The notes below the pieces were generated by a model. The model searched no databases. It was not told the origin of the DNA and saw nothing but the letters and a program-made list of their open reading frames with translations. A stretch of DNA of 64,000 nucleotides from Burkholderia paludis. Its GTDB lineage: Bacteria > Pseudomonadota > Gammaproteobacteria > Burkholderiales > Burkholderiaceae. How positions within the stretch are numbered: the first letter of the stretch is position 1; every line of letters starts with the position of its first letter. This document shows positions 35,277 to 44,112 of this stretch, in pieces. The translations under genes and the position numbers were made by a program. The DNA lies in NCBI RefSeq assembly GCF_000732615.1, contig NZ_JPGL01000006.1:62001-126000 (forward strand). Reading direction: 5' to 3'.

Positions 35277-36544
35277 ATCCGACGACTTTTCCGCCGCTGA
35301 ATGCCGAGCGCCTGAACGCGCGCGTCGAGCAACTGGCGCGCCTGACGCGGCCCGACGTGCCGTGGACGCGTCGCGCGTTCTCGCCGCTGTTTGTCGAAGC
35401 GCGCGCGTGGCTCGCCGCGCAGTTCGCGGAGGCCGGGCTCGCGGTGTCGACGGATGCGGGCGGCAACCTGATCGGCCGCCGCGAAGGCAGCGGGCGATGC
35501 ACGAAGCCGCTCGTCACGGGGTCGCACTGCGACACGGTCGTCGGCGGCGGCCGCTTCGACGGGATCATCGGCGTGCTCGCGGGCATCGAGGTCGCGCATA
35601 CGCTGAACGAGCAGGGAATCGTGCTCGACCATCCGCTGGAGGTGATCGATTTCCTGTCAGAGGAACCGAGCGACTACGGCATCTCGTGCGTCGGCAGCCG
35701 CGCGCTGTCGGGCGTGCTCGACGCGGGCATGCTGCGGGCGACGAACGCCGGGGGCGAAACGCTCGCGGACGCGCTTCGGCGCATCGGCGGCAACCCGGAC
35801 GCGCTGCACGAGCCGCTGCGCGCGCCGGGCAGCACGGCCGCGTTCGTCGAGCTGCATATCGAGCAGGGGCCGGTGCTGGAAACGCGCGGCTTGCCGATCG
35901 GCGTCGTGACCCACATCGTCGGCATCCGGCGCGTGCTGATCACCGTGACCGGCCAGCCCGACCACGCCGGCACGACGCCGATGGACATCCGCCGCGATGC
36001 GCTCGTCGGCGCCGCGCACCTGATCGAGGCCGCGCATGCGCGCGCTTCGGCGCTGTCGGGCAACCCGCACTACGTGGTCGCGACGATCGGGCGGATCGCG
36101 ATGACGCCGAACGTGCCGAACGCGGTGCCGGGGCGCGTCGAGCTGATGCTCGAAGTGCGCAGCGACAGCGCCGCGGTGCTCGACGATTTTCCCGAGGCGC
36201 TGCTGGCCGGGGCGGCCGCGCGGCTCGATGCGTTGCGGCTTTCCGCGCACGCGGAACACGTGAGCCGCGCGCGGCCGACCGACTGCCAGCCGCTCGTGAT
36301 GGATGCGGTCGAGCAGGCGGCCGCGCAGCTCGGCTATCCGAGCATGCGGCTACCGAGCGGCGCCGGGCACGACGCCGTGTACGTCGCGCCGACGGGGCCG
36401 ATCGGGATGATCTTCATTCCGTGCCTGGGCGGGCGCAGCCATTGCCCGGAGGAGTGGATCGAGCCGCGCCAGCTGCTCGACGGCACGCGCGTGCTGTACC
36501 GGACACTCGTCGCGCTCGACCGTTCGCTGGCGAACGCCGCGTAG
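35273..36544 (+). CDS. M20-family N-carbamoyl-L-amino-acid hydrolase
   Basis: A 423-residue member of the AllC / L-N-carbamoylase branch of M20 metallopeptidases. The metal ligands are visible in VTGSHCDTV (H85), GRFDGIIGVL (D96), FLSEEPS (E130-E131), ELHIEQGPVLE and a late RSHCPEEW. A dimerisation-domain TGQPDHAGTTPMD is also present. It would hydrolyse N-carbamoyl-L-glutamate to glutamate, CO2 and ammonia, the last step of the proposed ergothioneine route. It overlaps the hydantoinase stop by 4 bp. Allantoate or another carbamoyl amino acid is a possible alternative substrate. Confidence 0.85.
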   Translation: MNPTTFPPLNAERLNARVEQLARLTRPDVPWTRRAFSPLFVEARAWLAAQFAEAGLAVSTDAGGNLIGRREGSGRCTKPLVTGSHCDTVVGGGRFDGIIGVLAGIEVAHTLNEQGIVLDHPLEVIDFLSEEPSDYGISCVGSRALSGVLDAGMLRATNAGGETLADALRRIGGNPDALHEPLRAPGSTAAFVELHIEQGPVLETRGLPIGVVTHIVGIRRVLITVTGQPDHAGTTPMDIRRDALVGAAHLIEAAHARASALSGNPHYVVATIGRIAMTPNVPNAVPGRVELMLEVRSDSAAVLDDFPEALLAGAAARLDALRLSAHAEHVSRARPTDCQPLVMDAVEQAAAQLGYPSMRLPSGAGHDAVYVAPTGPIGMIFIPCLGGRSHCPEEWIEPRQLLDGTRVLYRTLVALDRSLANAA

Positions 36545-36577
36545 CGGCCGCCCTGCGGCGTCCCGCGCGGCGCGCCG

Positions 36578-37600
36578 TCACAGCGCCGCGCGCTGCCCCT
36601 CGCGCGGCCCGTGCCCGGTCCAGCGCTTGAACGCGCGCCGGAAGTTGTGCGCGTCGCTGAACCCCACTTCATGCGCGACGTCCTCGATCGACAGCCGCGG
36701 GTTGCTCAGCAGCGTGAACGCGCGCTTGCGGCGGATCGTGTCGATCACCGTCTGATACGACACGCCCTGATCGGCGAGCCGCCGCCTGAGCGTGCGCTCG
36801 CTCATGCACAGCTGCGCGGCGATCGCGGCGAGCGATGGCGTATGCCGCAGGTCGCGCCGCATGATCCGTTCGATCGACTCGAGAAACTCGGTGCCTTCGG
36901 ATTCGGGCGGCAGCGCGTCCTGCAGGAATTCGAGCACCTGCCGATGCGCCAGCGGATCGTGCGTCGCGATCGGGCGGCTGCCGAGCGACGCGTCGCACGA
37001 CAGCAGGTTCTGCTCCTGCTCGAAGCGCACCGGGCACGAGAACACGCGCGCGTACTGTTCCGCGTACGGCGGCGGCGGGTAGCCGAGGTCGATCACCTTC
37101 GGCTGGAACGCGGGGCCGACGAGCGAACGCCCGATCTTCATGAAGCTGCCGAACGCCTCCTCGACGAGGAACGCCTCGATGTCCGGCTCGAGCAGCACGT
37201 TGGTCGCGCGGATCGACAGCGTGCGCGCGTCCGACACCAGGTCGAAGCGCATCAGCGGCCCGGTGTGGCGCTGCAGTTCGAGGCCGACCGTGATCGCATC
37301 CTTCAGCGTGGGGCTCGTCAGCATCGCGTAGCCCACCAGCCCGATCGACGCGATCGTCTCGCTCGTGCCGAGTTCGAGGCCGAGCGCGCGCCCCGGCGCC
37401 ATCTCCAGTGCGCGCCGGATCATCGTGCCGGCCTGGCGCAGCGAAATCCGGCACGACGGATTCGACAGGTCGGCGACGTCGAAGCCGAGCCCCAGGCACA
37501 GCCGGGTGGGGTCGATGCCCAGTTCCTTGCTTGTCTCCGCCAGGCACCGCAGTAAATGGACCGGCAGATTCGCCGTCGTATAACGGGCGGTATCGTCCAT
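36578..37600 (-). CDS. AraC-family regulator (OruR-like)
   Basis: A 340-residue regulator. A large N-terminal arabinose-binding-like domain (about residues 1-230) is followed by a C-terminal double helix-turn-helix with MSERTLRRRLADQGVSYQ and EDVAHEVGFSDAHNFRRAFKRWTG. The ATG at 37600 is chosen since longer starts lack a ribosome-binding site. It lies downstream of the second porin in the same direction and converges on the M20 gene. It may regulate the porin-MFS-oxidase-deaminase operon or the ergothioneine genes, but no operator evidence decides this. Confidence 0.87.
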   Translation of the reverse strand: MDDTARYTTANLPVHLLRCLAETSKELGIDPTRLCLGLGFDVADLSNPSCRISLRQAGTMIRRALEMAPGRALGLELGTSETIASIGLVGYAMLTSPTLKDAITVGLELQRHTGPLMRFDLVSDARTLSIRATNVLLEPDIEAFLVEEAFGSFMKIGRSLVGPAFQPKVIDLGYPPPPYAEQYARVFSCPVRFEQEQNLLSCDASLGSRPIATHDPLAHRQVLEFLQDALPPESEGTEFLESIERIMRRDLRHTPSLAAIAAQLCMSERTLRRRLADQGVSYQTVIDTIRRKRAFTLLSNPRLSIEDVAHEVGFSDAHNFRRAFKRWTGHGPREGQRAAL

Positions 37601-37694
37601 GAACGCTCCGTGTTTTTTTCCACGGATTGTACTCGTCCCGCCCGGCCGGGGGGCCGCCCCGGCCGTCATCGGCCACATGCCACGCGGCCCCGCT

Positions 37695-38891
37695 TCAGAA
37701 GTAGTGACGCAGGCCGACCGTCGCGCCGAGCTGCGTCGTGCTCGTGCTCGGCGCCTGCCCGTTCACGCCGACGAGCTGCGCGCCGACCAGCCCGCCGCGG
37801 TAGAGCGCGTAGTCGACTTCCGCATAGAGCATGCTGCGCTTCGACAGGCTGTAGCCGGCGATCACCTGGAACTGGCGCGCGCGGCCGTCGAAATCCGCCG
37901 TGTAGCCGGACTGCTGGGTCCACCACGCGTTGACGGCCGCGGTGAACGCCGTCGTGAAGCGGTAGGTCAGCCCCGCGAGCGCCATCTTGCGGCGGCGGAA
38001 TCCGCCGGGCGTCGTCGGGTCGGCCACCTGCGCGGGCGAGATGATGCCGAGCCCGGCCAGGTCGGTCGGGCTGAACGGGCCGTTCTCGAACGACGTGAAG
38101 TCGTTGTCGCGCGCGTTCTCGATATAGCCGGCGTTGACGGTTGCGTTGCCGATCGTCACCGAGCCGCCGCCCGCGTAGATGTCGAATTTCCCGTGCGTGA
38201 CGTCGTCCCAGCTGCGCATGAACGATGCGCCGACCGTGAACGGCCCCTTGTCCGGCGCGTATGCGGCGGCCGCGCCGAGCTGGCTGCCGAGCACGCCGCC
38301 GCCCGCGTGGCCGCCCGGCGCGTATTGCGCAAGCAGGTAGAGGCTGCCGAGCTGCGCGCCGTACTGGATCATGTTGCTGGTGCGCGCGCCCGCGAGCATC
38401 GTCTGCTCGGGCTTGAACAGGTTGAAGTACGGGTCCTGCGGGCCGGCCCACAGGTTCGAGCCGTAGGTCAGCGACACCATCTCGAACGGCACGTTGTACT
38501 GGCGCCCGAGCGAAAGCTGGCCGAGCGACGTCGACGTGAGCCCCACGTACGCGACCTGGAAGAAGTTCGGCGAGCCGGCCGGCACGATCGCGCCGCTGTT
38601 CGGGCCGAAGTGGCTTTCCACGTTGAACTGCGCGGACAGCCCGCCGCCCAGGTCCTCGTTGCCCTTGAGGCCCCAGTAGCTTTCGGTCAGCCCGCCGCCG
38701 TCGGCCATCGAGATCTTGCGGCCCGTCGACACGGGCGTGCCGTCCGCGCCATAGGACACCCCGTGCGTTTCGTAGCGGATGCCCGCGTCGATCACGCCGT
38801 AGAGCGTCACGTTGCTTTGCGCGTATGCGCCGGTACAGGCCAGGACCATCATCGCGCAGCACGCCGCGCGAACGCTATCGTGACGATTCAT
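37695..38891 (-). CDS. Outer-membrane porin (second copy)
   Basis: A 398-residue Gram-negative porin. Its signal peptide ends ACTGAYAQ and is followed by SNVTLYGVIDAGIRYE. The loop-3-like stretch SLGRQYNVPF and the terminal GLRHYF with C-terminal Phe are visible. It is longer than the porin at 25616-26716 and only distantly similar, so it is not a recent duplicate. It lies 143 bp downstream of the MFS gene and may be part of the same leftward operon. Confidence 0.9.
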   Translation of the reverse strand: MNRHDSVRAACCAMMVLACTGAYAQSNVTLYGVIDAGIRYETHGVSYGADGTPVSTGRKISMADGGGLTESYWGLKGNEDLGGGLSAQFNVESHFGPNSGAIVPAGSPNFFQVAYVGLTSTSLGQLSLGRQYNVPFEMVSLTYGSNLWAGPQDPYFNLFKPEQTMLAGARTSNMIQYGAQLGSLYLLAQYAPGGHAGGGVLGSQLGAAAAYAPDKGPFTVGASFMRSWDDVTHGKFDIYAGGGSVTIGNATVNAGYIENARDNDFTSFENGPFSPTDLAGLGIISPAQVADPTTPGGFRRRKMALAGLTYRFTTAFTAAVNAWWTQQSGYTADFDGRARQFQVIAGYSLSKRSMLYAEVDYALYRGGLVGAQLVGVNGQAPSTSTTQLGATVGLRHYF

Positions 38892-39034
38892 TCTGGACTC
38901 CGCATCTCTGCATGGAACAGGGGACAGGCGGCGTTGCACCGCCGGAAACGAATGTAGGAAGCCAAATTTACGCGGGCCAAGGCCGCGCTGGCCAATCTCG
39001 TGGTGCGCCGCGGCCACGCGATGGCGCGGTGCGG

Positions 39035-40219
39035 TCAGGACGACGCGCGGGCGACGGCGCCGGGCGCGGCGCGGCGCAGCGCAAGCCGCACGAACGGCGC
39101 GGCGGCCAGCACGGCCACGCACAGCACGTGCGCGACGTGCATGCCGCCGAAGCGGCCGAGCAGCGCGCCGGACAGCGCGGTGCCGATGCCGGCCGCGAAG
39201 AACGTGACGACGAGCGTGCGCGCGACGAGCGAGCCGTCCGGATCGACATCGGAGAGCATGCCGGTGAGGAACGGCACGATCACGAAGAACGCGGCGTTCA
39301 GCACGAACTGGCTCAGGAAGTACGCGGTGCCGCCGCGCGCACCGAAGAACCATTCGATCGACCCGATCATCGCGAGCTGCGCGGCCCAGATCAGCGCGAG
39401 GCGGTGCTTGTGGCTGGCCGGATGCGACGGGATCGCCGCGCCGACGAAGCCGAGCAGCGACGACACCGACAGCAGCACGCCGATCGTCGTCGGCGACAGC
39501 CCGGCGCGCTCGCCGACGAAGCCGGCGATGGCCCACTGCGACGCCTGCACGCCGTACACGAGCGCGGTCACGATCCAGATCGCGACGACCGGCCGCCACG
39601 GCAGCGCATGGCCGCGCGCACGCGCCGGCGCTTGCGCGCTCGCGAATGCGCCGATGCCGCGGATCGCGGGCGCCAGCACGGCGACGACGGCCGCCAGCAA
39701 CGCGAACACCCAGCGCCCGAGCCACGCGGCCGGCATGGCGGAGATCAGCACGAGGATGCCGCCGTTGACGCCGCCCGCGAGCAGGTTGATTTGCCCCCAC
39801 AGGCGGTCGGTCGACGCGCGCTGCGACACGCCGGACGCGACCACGACGAACAGCATGCCTTCGAACAGCCCGGTCAGCCCGCGCGCGGTTGCCGCGGACG
39901 CGACGCCGGGCGCGAGCGCGCTGAGCGCCTGTCCGGCGATCGTGCCGAACAGCCCGGCCAGCGTGAACGGCCCGGCGGCGCGCGCGATCCGGTGCGACAG
40001 CAGCGCGCAACTGATCGCGATGCCGAGGATCTCGGCGCTGACGAGCGCGGTCGCCGTGCCTTCGTCGAGGCCGAAGCGCGTCATCACCGCCGCGACGAGG
40101 AACGGCGACAGGATCAGGCCGTTGGTGGCCGCGGCGAACGCGAGCGCGAGGCGCACGACCGCGCCGGTCGACGGATCGGGGCGCGACTGGGCGGCCATGT
40201 GCAGGGTGGCGGTGCTCAT
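39035..40219 (-). CDS. MFS transporter of unknown substrate
   Basis: A 394-residue major facilitator with about 12 hydrophobic helices. It lacks the ACS DRVN signature, so it belongs to another branch (drug:H+ or sugar-efflux-like). AGGAGG precedes the ATG, which overlaps the stop of the oxidase gene (ATGA), so the two are coupled. Segments such as RLALAFAAATNGLILSPFL at the start and TGLFEGMLFVVVASG are visible. The coupling suggests it carries the substrate or product of the flavoenzyme. Confidence 0.82.
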   Translation of the reverse strand: MSTATLHMAAQSRPDPSTGAVVRLALAFAAATNGLILSPFLVAAVMTRFGLDEGTATALVSAEILGIAISCALLSHRIARAAGPFTLAGLFGTIAGQALSALAPGVASAATARGLTGLFEGMLFVVVASGVSQRASTDRLWGQINLLAGGVNGGILVLISAMPAAWLGRWVFALLAAVVAVLAPAIRGIGAFASAQAPARARGHALPWRPVVAIWIVTALVYGVQASQWAIAGFVGERAGLSPTTIGVLLSVSSLLGFVGAAIPSHPASHKHRLALIWAAQLAMIGSIEWFFGARGGTAYFLSQFVLNAAFFVIVPFLTGMLSDVDPDGSLVARTLVVTFFAAGIGTALSGALLGRFGGMHVAHVLCVAVLAAAPFVRLALRRAAPGAVARASS

Positions 40220-41613
40220 GAAGCCTCCTGGTTGGATCGCGGACGATCTTGCGCGATGCCGGCCGTTTCGTGCATCGGGTGTGTCCCGCGTGTCGCGGGT
40301 GCGACGGCGGCCGTGCGCCCGCCTTGCCGGACGCCGAACAGCGCGCGCAGGTACGGCGTCAGGAAGCGGCCGTGCGGGTCCATGCGCTCGCGCAGCGCGA
40401 GGAAATCGTCCCAGTGCGGGTAGCACGCCGCGAGCTCGGCGGCCTTCATCGCATGCACCTTCCCCCAGTGCGGCCGGCCGCCGTGATTGCGGCAGATCGC
40501 CTGCACGCCCGCGAAGTAAGCGTCGAACGGCATCCCGCGATACTGGTGCGCGGAGATGCGCACGCTGTCGCGCCCGTAGTCGGGGCTCAGCCAGATGTCG
40601 TCGCCGCGCACCCAGCGGTATTCGATCGGGAACATCAGCGGGAAGCTGCGGCGCGCGATGAACGCACGGATCTCGCGCAGCGCGTCGGCGCCGCGCTCGG
40701 CCGGCACCGACCATTCCATTTCGTTGAAGCGCACGCGGCGCACCGTCGACAGCATCGCGTAGCTCGCGTCCACGTGCCGGCCGGCCGACACCGTCGATGC
40801 GCACAGCCGGCTCAGTGCCGGGCACAGCGACGGCACGCGCTTGCCGAGCCCGCACAGCGCGCCGAACACCGTGTTCTCGAGGAACGACTCGGACGCGCGG
40901 CTCGCCCAGTGCACGGCGTCGGCCGGCTCGTCCGTCATGTCCCACGCCTTGGTCAGCACGGTGTCCGCGTGCGGGAACCAGTAGAACTCGAACGAGCGGT
41001 GCTTCGCGATCAGCGCATCCGCTTGCGCGAGGCAGTCGTCGAGCCGCATGCCGCCGCGTTCGAGGCGCAGGTTGAACGCGGGCACGAGGCGCAGGCCGAT
41101 CTCGGTCAGCACGCCGAGCGCGCCGAGCCCGATCCGGCCGCCCGCGAACAGGTCGGGATGCGTGTCGGCCGTCGCGCGGATCTCGCTGCCGTCCGCGCAC
41201 ATGAAGGTCAGGCTGTCGATCTGCGTCGACAGGTTGCCGAGCGTGATGCCGGTGCCGTGCGTGCCGGTGCTGGTCGCGCCGGCGATCGACTGCACGTTGA
41301 TGTCGCCGAGGTTCTCCATCGCGAGGCCGTGCGCGGCGAGCGCGGGGCCGAGCGTCCACAGCCGCGTGCCGGCATGCACGCGCGCGATGCGCCGGTCGCG
41401 ATCGATGTCGATCACGCCCTGCATCGCGTCGAGCGACAGGATCACGTCGTCGGTCTGCACGAGCGGCGAGAACGAATGACCGGCGCCCGCCGCGCGCACG
41501 GTTGCGCCGGACGCCGCCGCATCGCGCAGCACGGTCGCGAGCGCGGCGCGCGACGCGGGTGTCGCTACGGTTGCATCCGGACTGCTGACATATCCCGACC
41601 AGTTGCGCCACAT
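40216..41613 (-). CDS. D-arabinono-1,4-lactone oxidase-family flavoenzyme
   Basis: A 465-residue vanillyl-alcohol-oxidase-type protein. The N-terminal FAD-binding domain has AAGAGHSFSPL, where His is the usual covalent flavin site, and SIAGATSTGTHGTG. The C-terminal ALO domain has the diagnostic GRPHWGKVH. It resembles aldonolactone and alditol oxidases. No substrate can be read from the sequence. It is 65 bp downstream of the PLP-enzyme gene and coupled to the MFS gene. GGGAGACA is the ribosome-binding leader. Confidence 0.82.
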   Translation of the reverse strand: MWRNWSGYVSSPDATVATPASRAALATVLRDAAASGATVRAAGAGHSFSPLVQTDDVILSLDAMQGVIDIDRDRRIARVHAGTRLWTLGPALAAHGLAMENLGDINVQSIAGATSTGTHGTGITLGNLSTQIDSLTFMCADGSEIRATADTHPDLFAGGRIGLGALGVLTEIGLRLVPAFNLRLERGGMRLDDCLAQADALIAKHRSFEFYWFPHADTVLTKAWDMTDEPADAVHWASRASESFLENTVFGALCGLGKRVPSLCPALSRLCASTVSAGRHVDASYAMLSTVRRVRFNEMEWSVPAERGADALREIRAFIARRSFPLMFPIEYRWVRGDDIWLSPDYGRDSVRISAHQYRGMPFDAYFAGVQAICRNHGGRPHWGKVHAMKAAELAACYPHWDDFLALRERMDPHGRFLTPYLRALFGVRQGGRTAAVAPATRGTHPMHETAGIAQDRPRSNQEAS

Positions 41614-41678
41614 GGCGTTGTCTCCCTGGGTGTCGTTTGAATGGTGTGAACGGGTTGAACGACGGGCCGCGCGGCCCG

Positions 41679-42905
41679 CTAGAAGAAGCTCTTGCCTTCG
41701 CCGCGATAGGTGGGCGCTTCGCCGATCACGCGGCCGCCGCGAATCAGCAGCAGCGTGTTGAAGCGCTCGCACAGCTCGCCGGCCTTCGCGTGGCGGAACA
41801 GGATCGGGTCGCCGATTCGCGGCGCGAAGCCGGGCGGCACGCGCACGGGCGTCTGCACCTCGCCCGCGCCCTCGTTGGCGATCAGCGCGCAGCCGGCCGG
41901 CAGCCACGGGCGCGGCAGGCGGCTCTTGCCGGCCGGGCCGGACGCGATGTAGCCGCCGCCCGAGCAGGTCACGATGCCCGGCTGCGGAATCCGCACGACC
42001 GGCAGCGCGAAGCCGGCCGCCGGCTGCGCATGGAATGCCGCGTAGTGATCGAACAGCGCCGGCGCGTACAGGCCGGAGCCGGCCGCGAGCTCGGTGACGG
42101 ATGCGTCGCCCAGCGTGCTCTCGAAGCTGCCGGTGCCGCCGCCGTTCACGAAGCGCAGCGTGTGGCCGGCCGCCGCGAGCGCCTGCACCGCCGCGTGACG
42201 GCGCGCGTTGATCTCGCGCGCGGAGCGCCGCTTCAGGTGGCGCACCAGCGCGTTGCGCGCGCCGCCGCCCGGTTCGGTATCGGCGACCCCCGCGATCTGG
42301 CCTTCGTAGCCCATCAGCCCGTCGAGTCGCACGTGCTGCCGCTGGCCGATGCGGTGCGCGAGCGCGAGCACGCCGGCCACATCGCGCACCGGCGAGCGGT
42401 ACATGCCGAAGTACAGGCCGGGATACGCGGACGACATGTCGAGGTCGATCGCGAGCGGGATCGTCACGCGTTCCTCGCGAGCGATGCGGTCGATCGCGTC
42501 GACCTGCGCGTCGTCGTCGACCATCAGCGTGATCGAGCGGCCGCGCCCGAGTTGCGCGGCCACCGCGCGCAGGTCGTCGGGTTCGACGCTTGGATACGCG
42601 ACCACGATGTCGTCGAATCCGCCGTGAGCGAGCCACGCGGCTTCGGCCGCCGAATAGCACAGCAGCCCCTGCATGAACGGGCCGGCGGCGAGCACCGCGC
42701 CGATCAGCTCGCGCGAGCGCACCGACTTCGTCGCGAGCCGGATCGGCAGGCCGCGTGCGCGGCGCTTCAGGTCGGCGAGGTTGGCGTCGAGACAGTCGAG
42801 ATCGACGAAGGCGGCCGGCAGCCGGCGGCCCGCGAGCGCGTCGCGATAGGTCGGATAGTCGTGGATGGCGGCGGGTGCGCGATGGGGAATGTCTGCACGG
42901 CTCAT
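41679..42905 (-). CDS. DSD1/D-threonine-aldolase-like PLP enzyme (amino acid deaminase/aldolase)
   Basis: A 408-residue fold-type III PLP protein with an alanine-racemase-like barrel. The PLP Lys is in RLATKSVRS, and the phosphate-binding segment FVNGGGTGS and GLMGYEGQI are visible. The C-terminal domain is of the D-serine-dehydratase type, but the usual adjacent His-x-Cys metal pair is not obvious (FRHAKAGELCERF instead). It begins a leftward operon with a flavoprotein oxidase and an MFS carrier. A D-amino-acid or beta-hydroxy-amino-acid substrate is likely. Confidence 0.8.
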   Translation of the reverse strand: MSRADIPHRAPAAIHDYPTYRDALAGRRLPAAFVDLDCLDANLADLKRRARGLPIRLATKSVRSRELIGAVLAAGPFMQGLLCYSAAEAAWLAHGGFDDIVVAYPSVEPDDLRAVAAQLGRGRSITLMVDDDAQVDAIDRIAREERVTIPLAIDLDMSSAYPGLYFGMYRSPVRDVAGVLALAHRIGQRQHVRLDGLMGYEGQIAGVADTEPGGGARNALVRHLKRRSAREINARRHAAVQALAAAGHTLRFVNGGGTGSFESTLGDASVTELAAGSGLYAPALFDHYAAFHAQPAAGFALPVVRIPQPGIVTCSGGGYIASGPAGKSRLPRPWLPAGCALIANEGAGEVQTPVRVPPGFAPRIGDPILFRHAKAGELCERFNTLLLIRGGRVIGEAPTYRGEGKSFF

Positions 42906-43335
42906 GGAACGGGCTCGGCTGGGTGGGGTCTGCGTCGCGCCGACCGTTCGGCGCGTGTCGGAAATCAGCATAGGGCTCGCAAAAATGCCGACCAAGCGCT
43001 GAGCGGGTCGTTCGACGGGTCCGATCCGGCCATCCGTCGCGGCCGCGCGCATCGGCGGCCGTCGTGCGGCGCGCGGCTGGATCGCTGCTTGCTTGGCATT
43101 GCGATACGCCCGGCGCGTGGCGACGCGAAGCGCCGCAGGGCGGGCGCGGCGCGCACGTTGGCGGGTTCATGCGAGCGGCACGCGCATGCGTTTCAAACGT
43201 CGCGCCGGGCGTGGTCGACGCGCGAAGGTTTAGTGCCTGCGTTCTAGCGACGCTTTTGACTGCCTGCCGGATTCGACCTAGAACCTACTCGCGGATGCAC
43301 CGGCGCAGAACGGCATGACGTGACGAGGAGGCGAC
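42906..43335. other. 430-bp intergenic region with one promoter
   Basis: No convincing gene is present. The leftward PLP-enzyme gene and the rightward accessory-protein gene diverge here. A good sigma-70 promoter lies at 43256-43284 for the rightward gene; nothing comparable was seen for the leftward one. Confidence 0.6.
43256..43284 (+). promoter_or_regulatory. Sigma-70 promoter of the accessory-protein/esterase operon
   Basis: -35 TTGACT (43256-43261), a 17-bp spacer and -10 TAGAAC (43279-43284) lie 51 bp before the GTG start at 43336. The -35 matches 5 of 6 consensus positions. Confidence 0.55.
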
Positions 43336-44046
43336 GTGAAGAAGAACAGGGCACTCTGGCGGCGCACAGGCGCGATCGCGGCGATCGGCGTGGCGGTCGC
43401 GGTCTGGCGATACGAATCGGCGACGCCGGCGCACGCGGCGTCCTCCGCCGTACCCGACGCGACGGCGCGCGCGCAAACCGATGCGGCGGACACGTTCGGC
43501 ACCGGCGCCGCGACGCCCGGCCCCGAGGAGCGGCGGCTCGACGTCGACGCGCTGCGCCGCAGCCTCGCGGGGCGCCCCGACGCGGATGCCGAAGTGAAGC
43601 GCATCGTCGCGTTCGCGCGCTTTCGCGACGAAGTCGCCGCGTACGGCAACGGCCGCAACAGCCTGCCGCCGGCGGAACGCACCGCGCTCGCGCGCCGGAT
43701 TCTCGACGAGCTGCCCGACCATGTCGCGCGCAACGAGATCGTGCCCGTGCAGGCCGAGGCGCTCAGCGTGGCCTTGCTGACCGATACCGAAGCCGATCCG
43801 GCGACGCGCGGCGCGGCGATCCGGTCGATGCGCGCGCAATGGGACGCGTATGCGCAGCAGACGGTCGGCCCGTCGCCCGCGCAGGACCCGCGCTATCTCG
43901 CGTACGAGCAGCAGAGCCGCGACGTGGTGCGCCAGGTGCAGGCGAGCATTGCCGATCCCGATCAGCAACAGACCGTCATCGCGCAGCGCCTGCAGGCGCT
44001 GCGCGTCCAGCTGTACGACGGCGCTTCACCGTCCGGCGCGCACTGA
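43336..44046 (+). CDS. Periplasmic accessory protein (PlcR/lipase-chaperone-like)
   Basis: A 236-residue protein with an N-terminal membrane or signal segment (ALWRRTGAIAAIGVAVAVWRY), a low-complexity stretch, then a mostly helical body rich in Ala, Arg and Gln (AYEQQSRDVVRQVQ, QQQTVIAQRLQALRVQL). This matches the general form of lipase-specific foldases and the phospholipase C accessory protein PlcR. It is shorter than Lif chaperones (about 340 residues) and the RxxFDY motif was not seen. GAGGAGG precedes the GTG. It is 66 bp upstream of a secreted hydrolase, its probable client. Confidence 0.6.
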   Translation: MKKNRALWRRTGAIAAIGVAVAVWRYESATPAHAASSAVPDATARAQTDAADTFGTGAATPGPEERRLDVDALRRSLAGRPDADAEVKRIVAFARFRDEVAAYGNGRNSLPPAERTALARRILDELPDHVARNEIVPVQAEALSVALLTDTEADPATRGAAIRSMRAQWDAYAQQTVGPSPAQDPRYLAYEQQSRDVVRQVQASIADPDQQQTVIAQRLQALRVQLYDGASPSGAH

Positions 44047-44112
44047 GCGCCGCATCCGCGCCGCCGGGACGATGCCCGGCGGACGCGTCACGTCCATCGA
44101 CCAGGAGGGGAA

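Noticed and set aside
33891..36544. An allantoin (ureide) degradation pair
   Set aside because: Although both families fit, neighbouring uricase, transthyretin-like or ureidoglycolate genes are absent, and the shared operator joins them to the thiourocanate-type genes.
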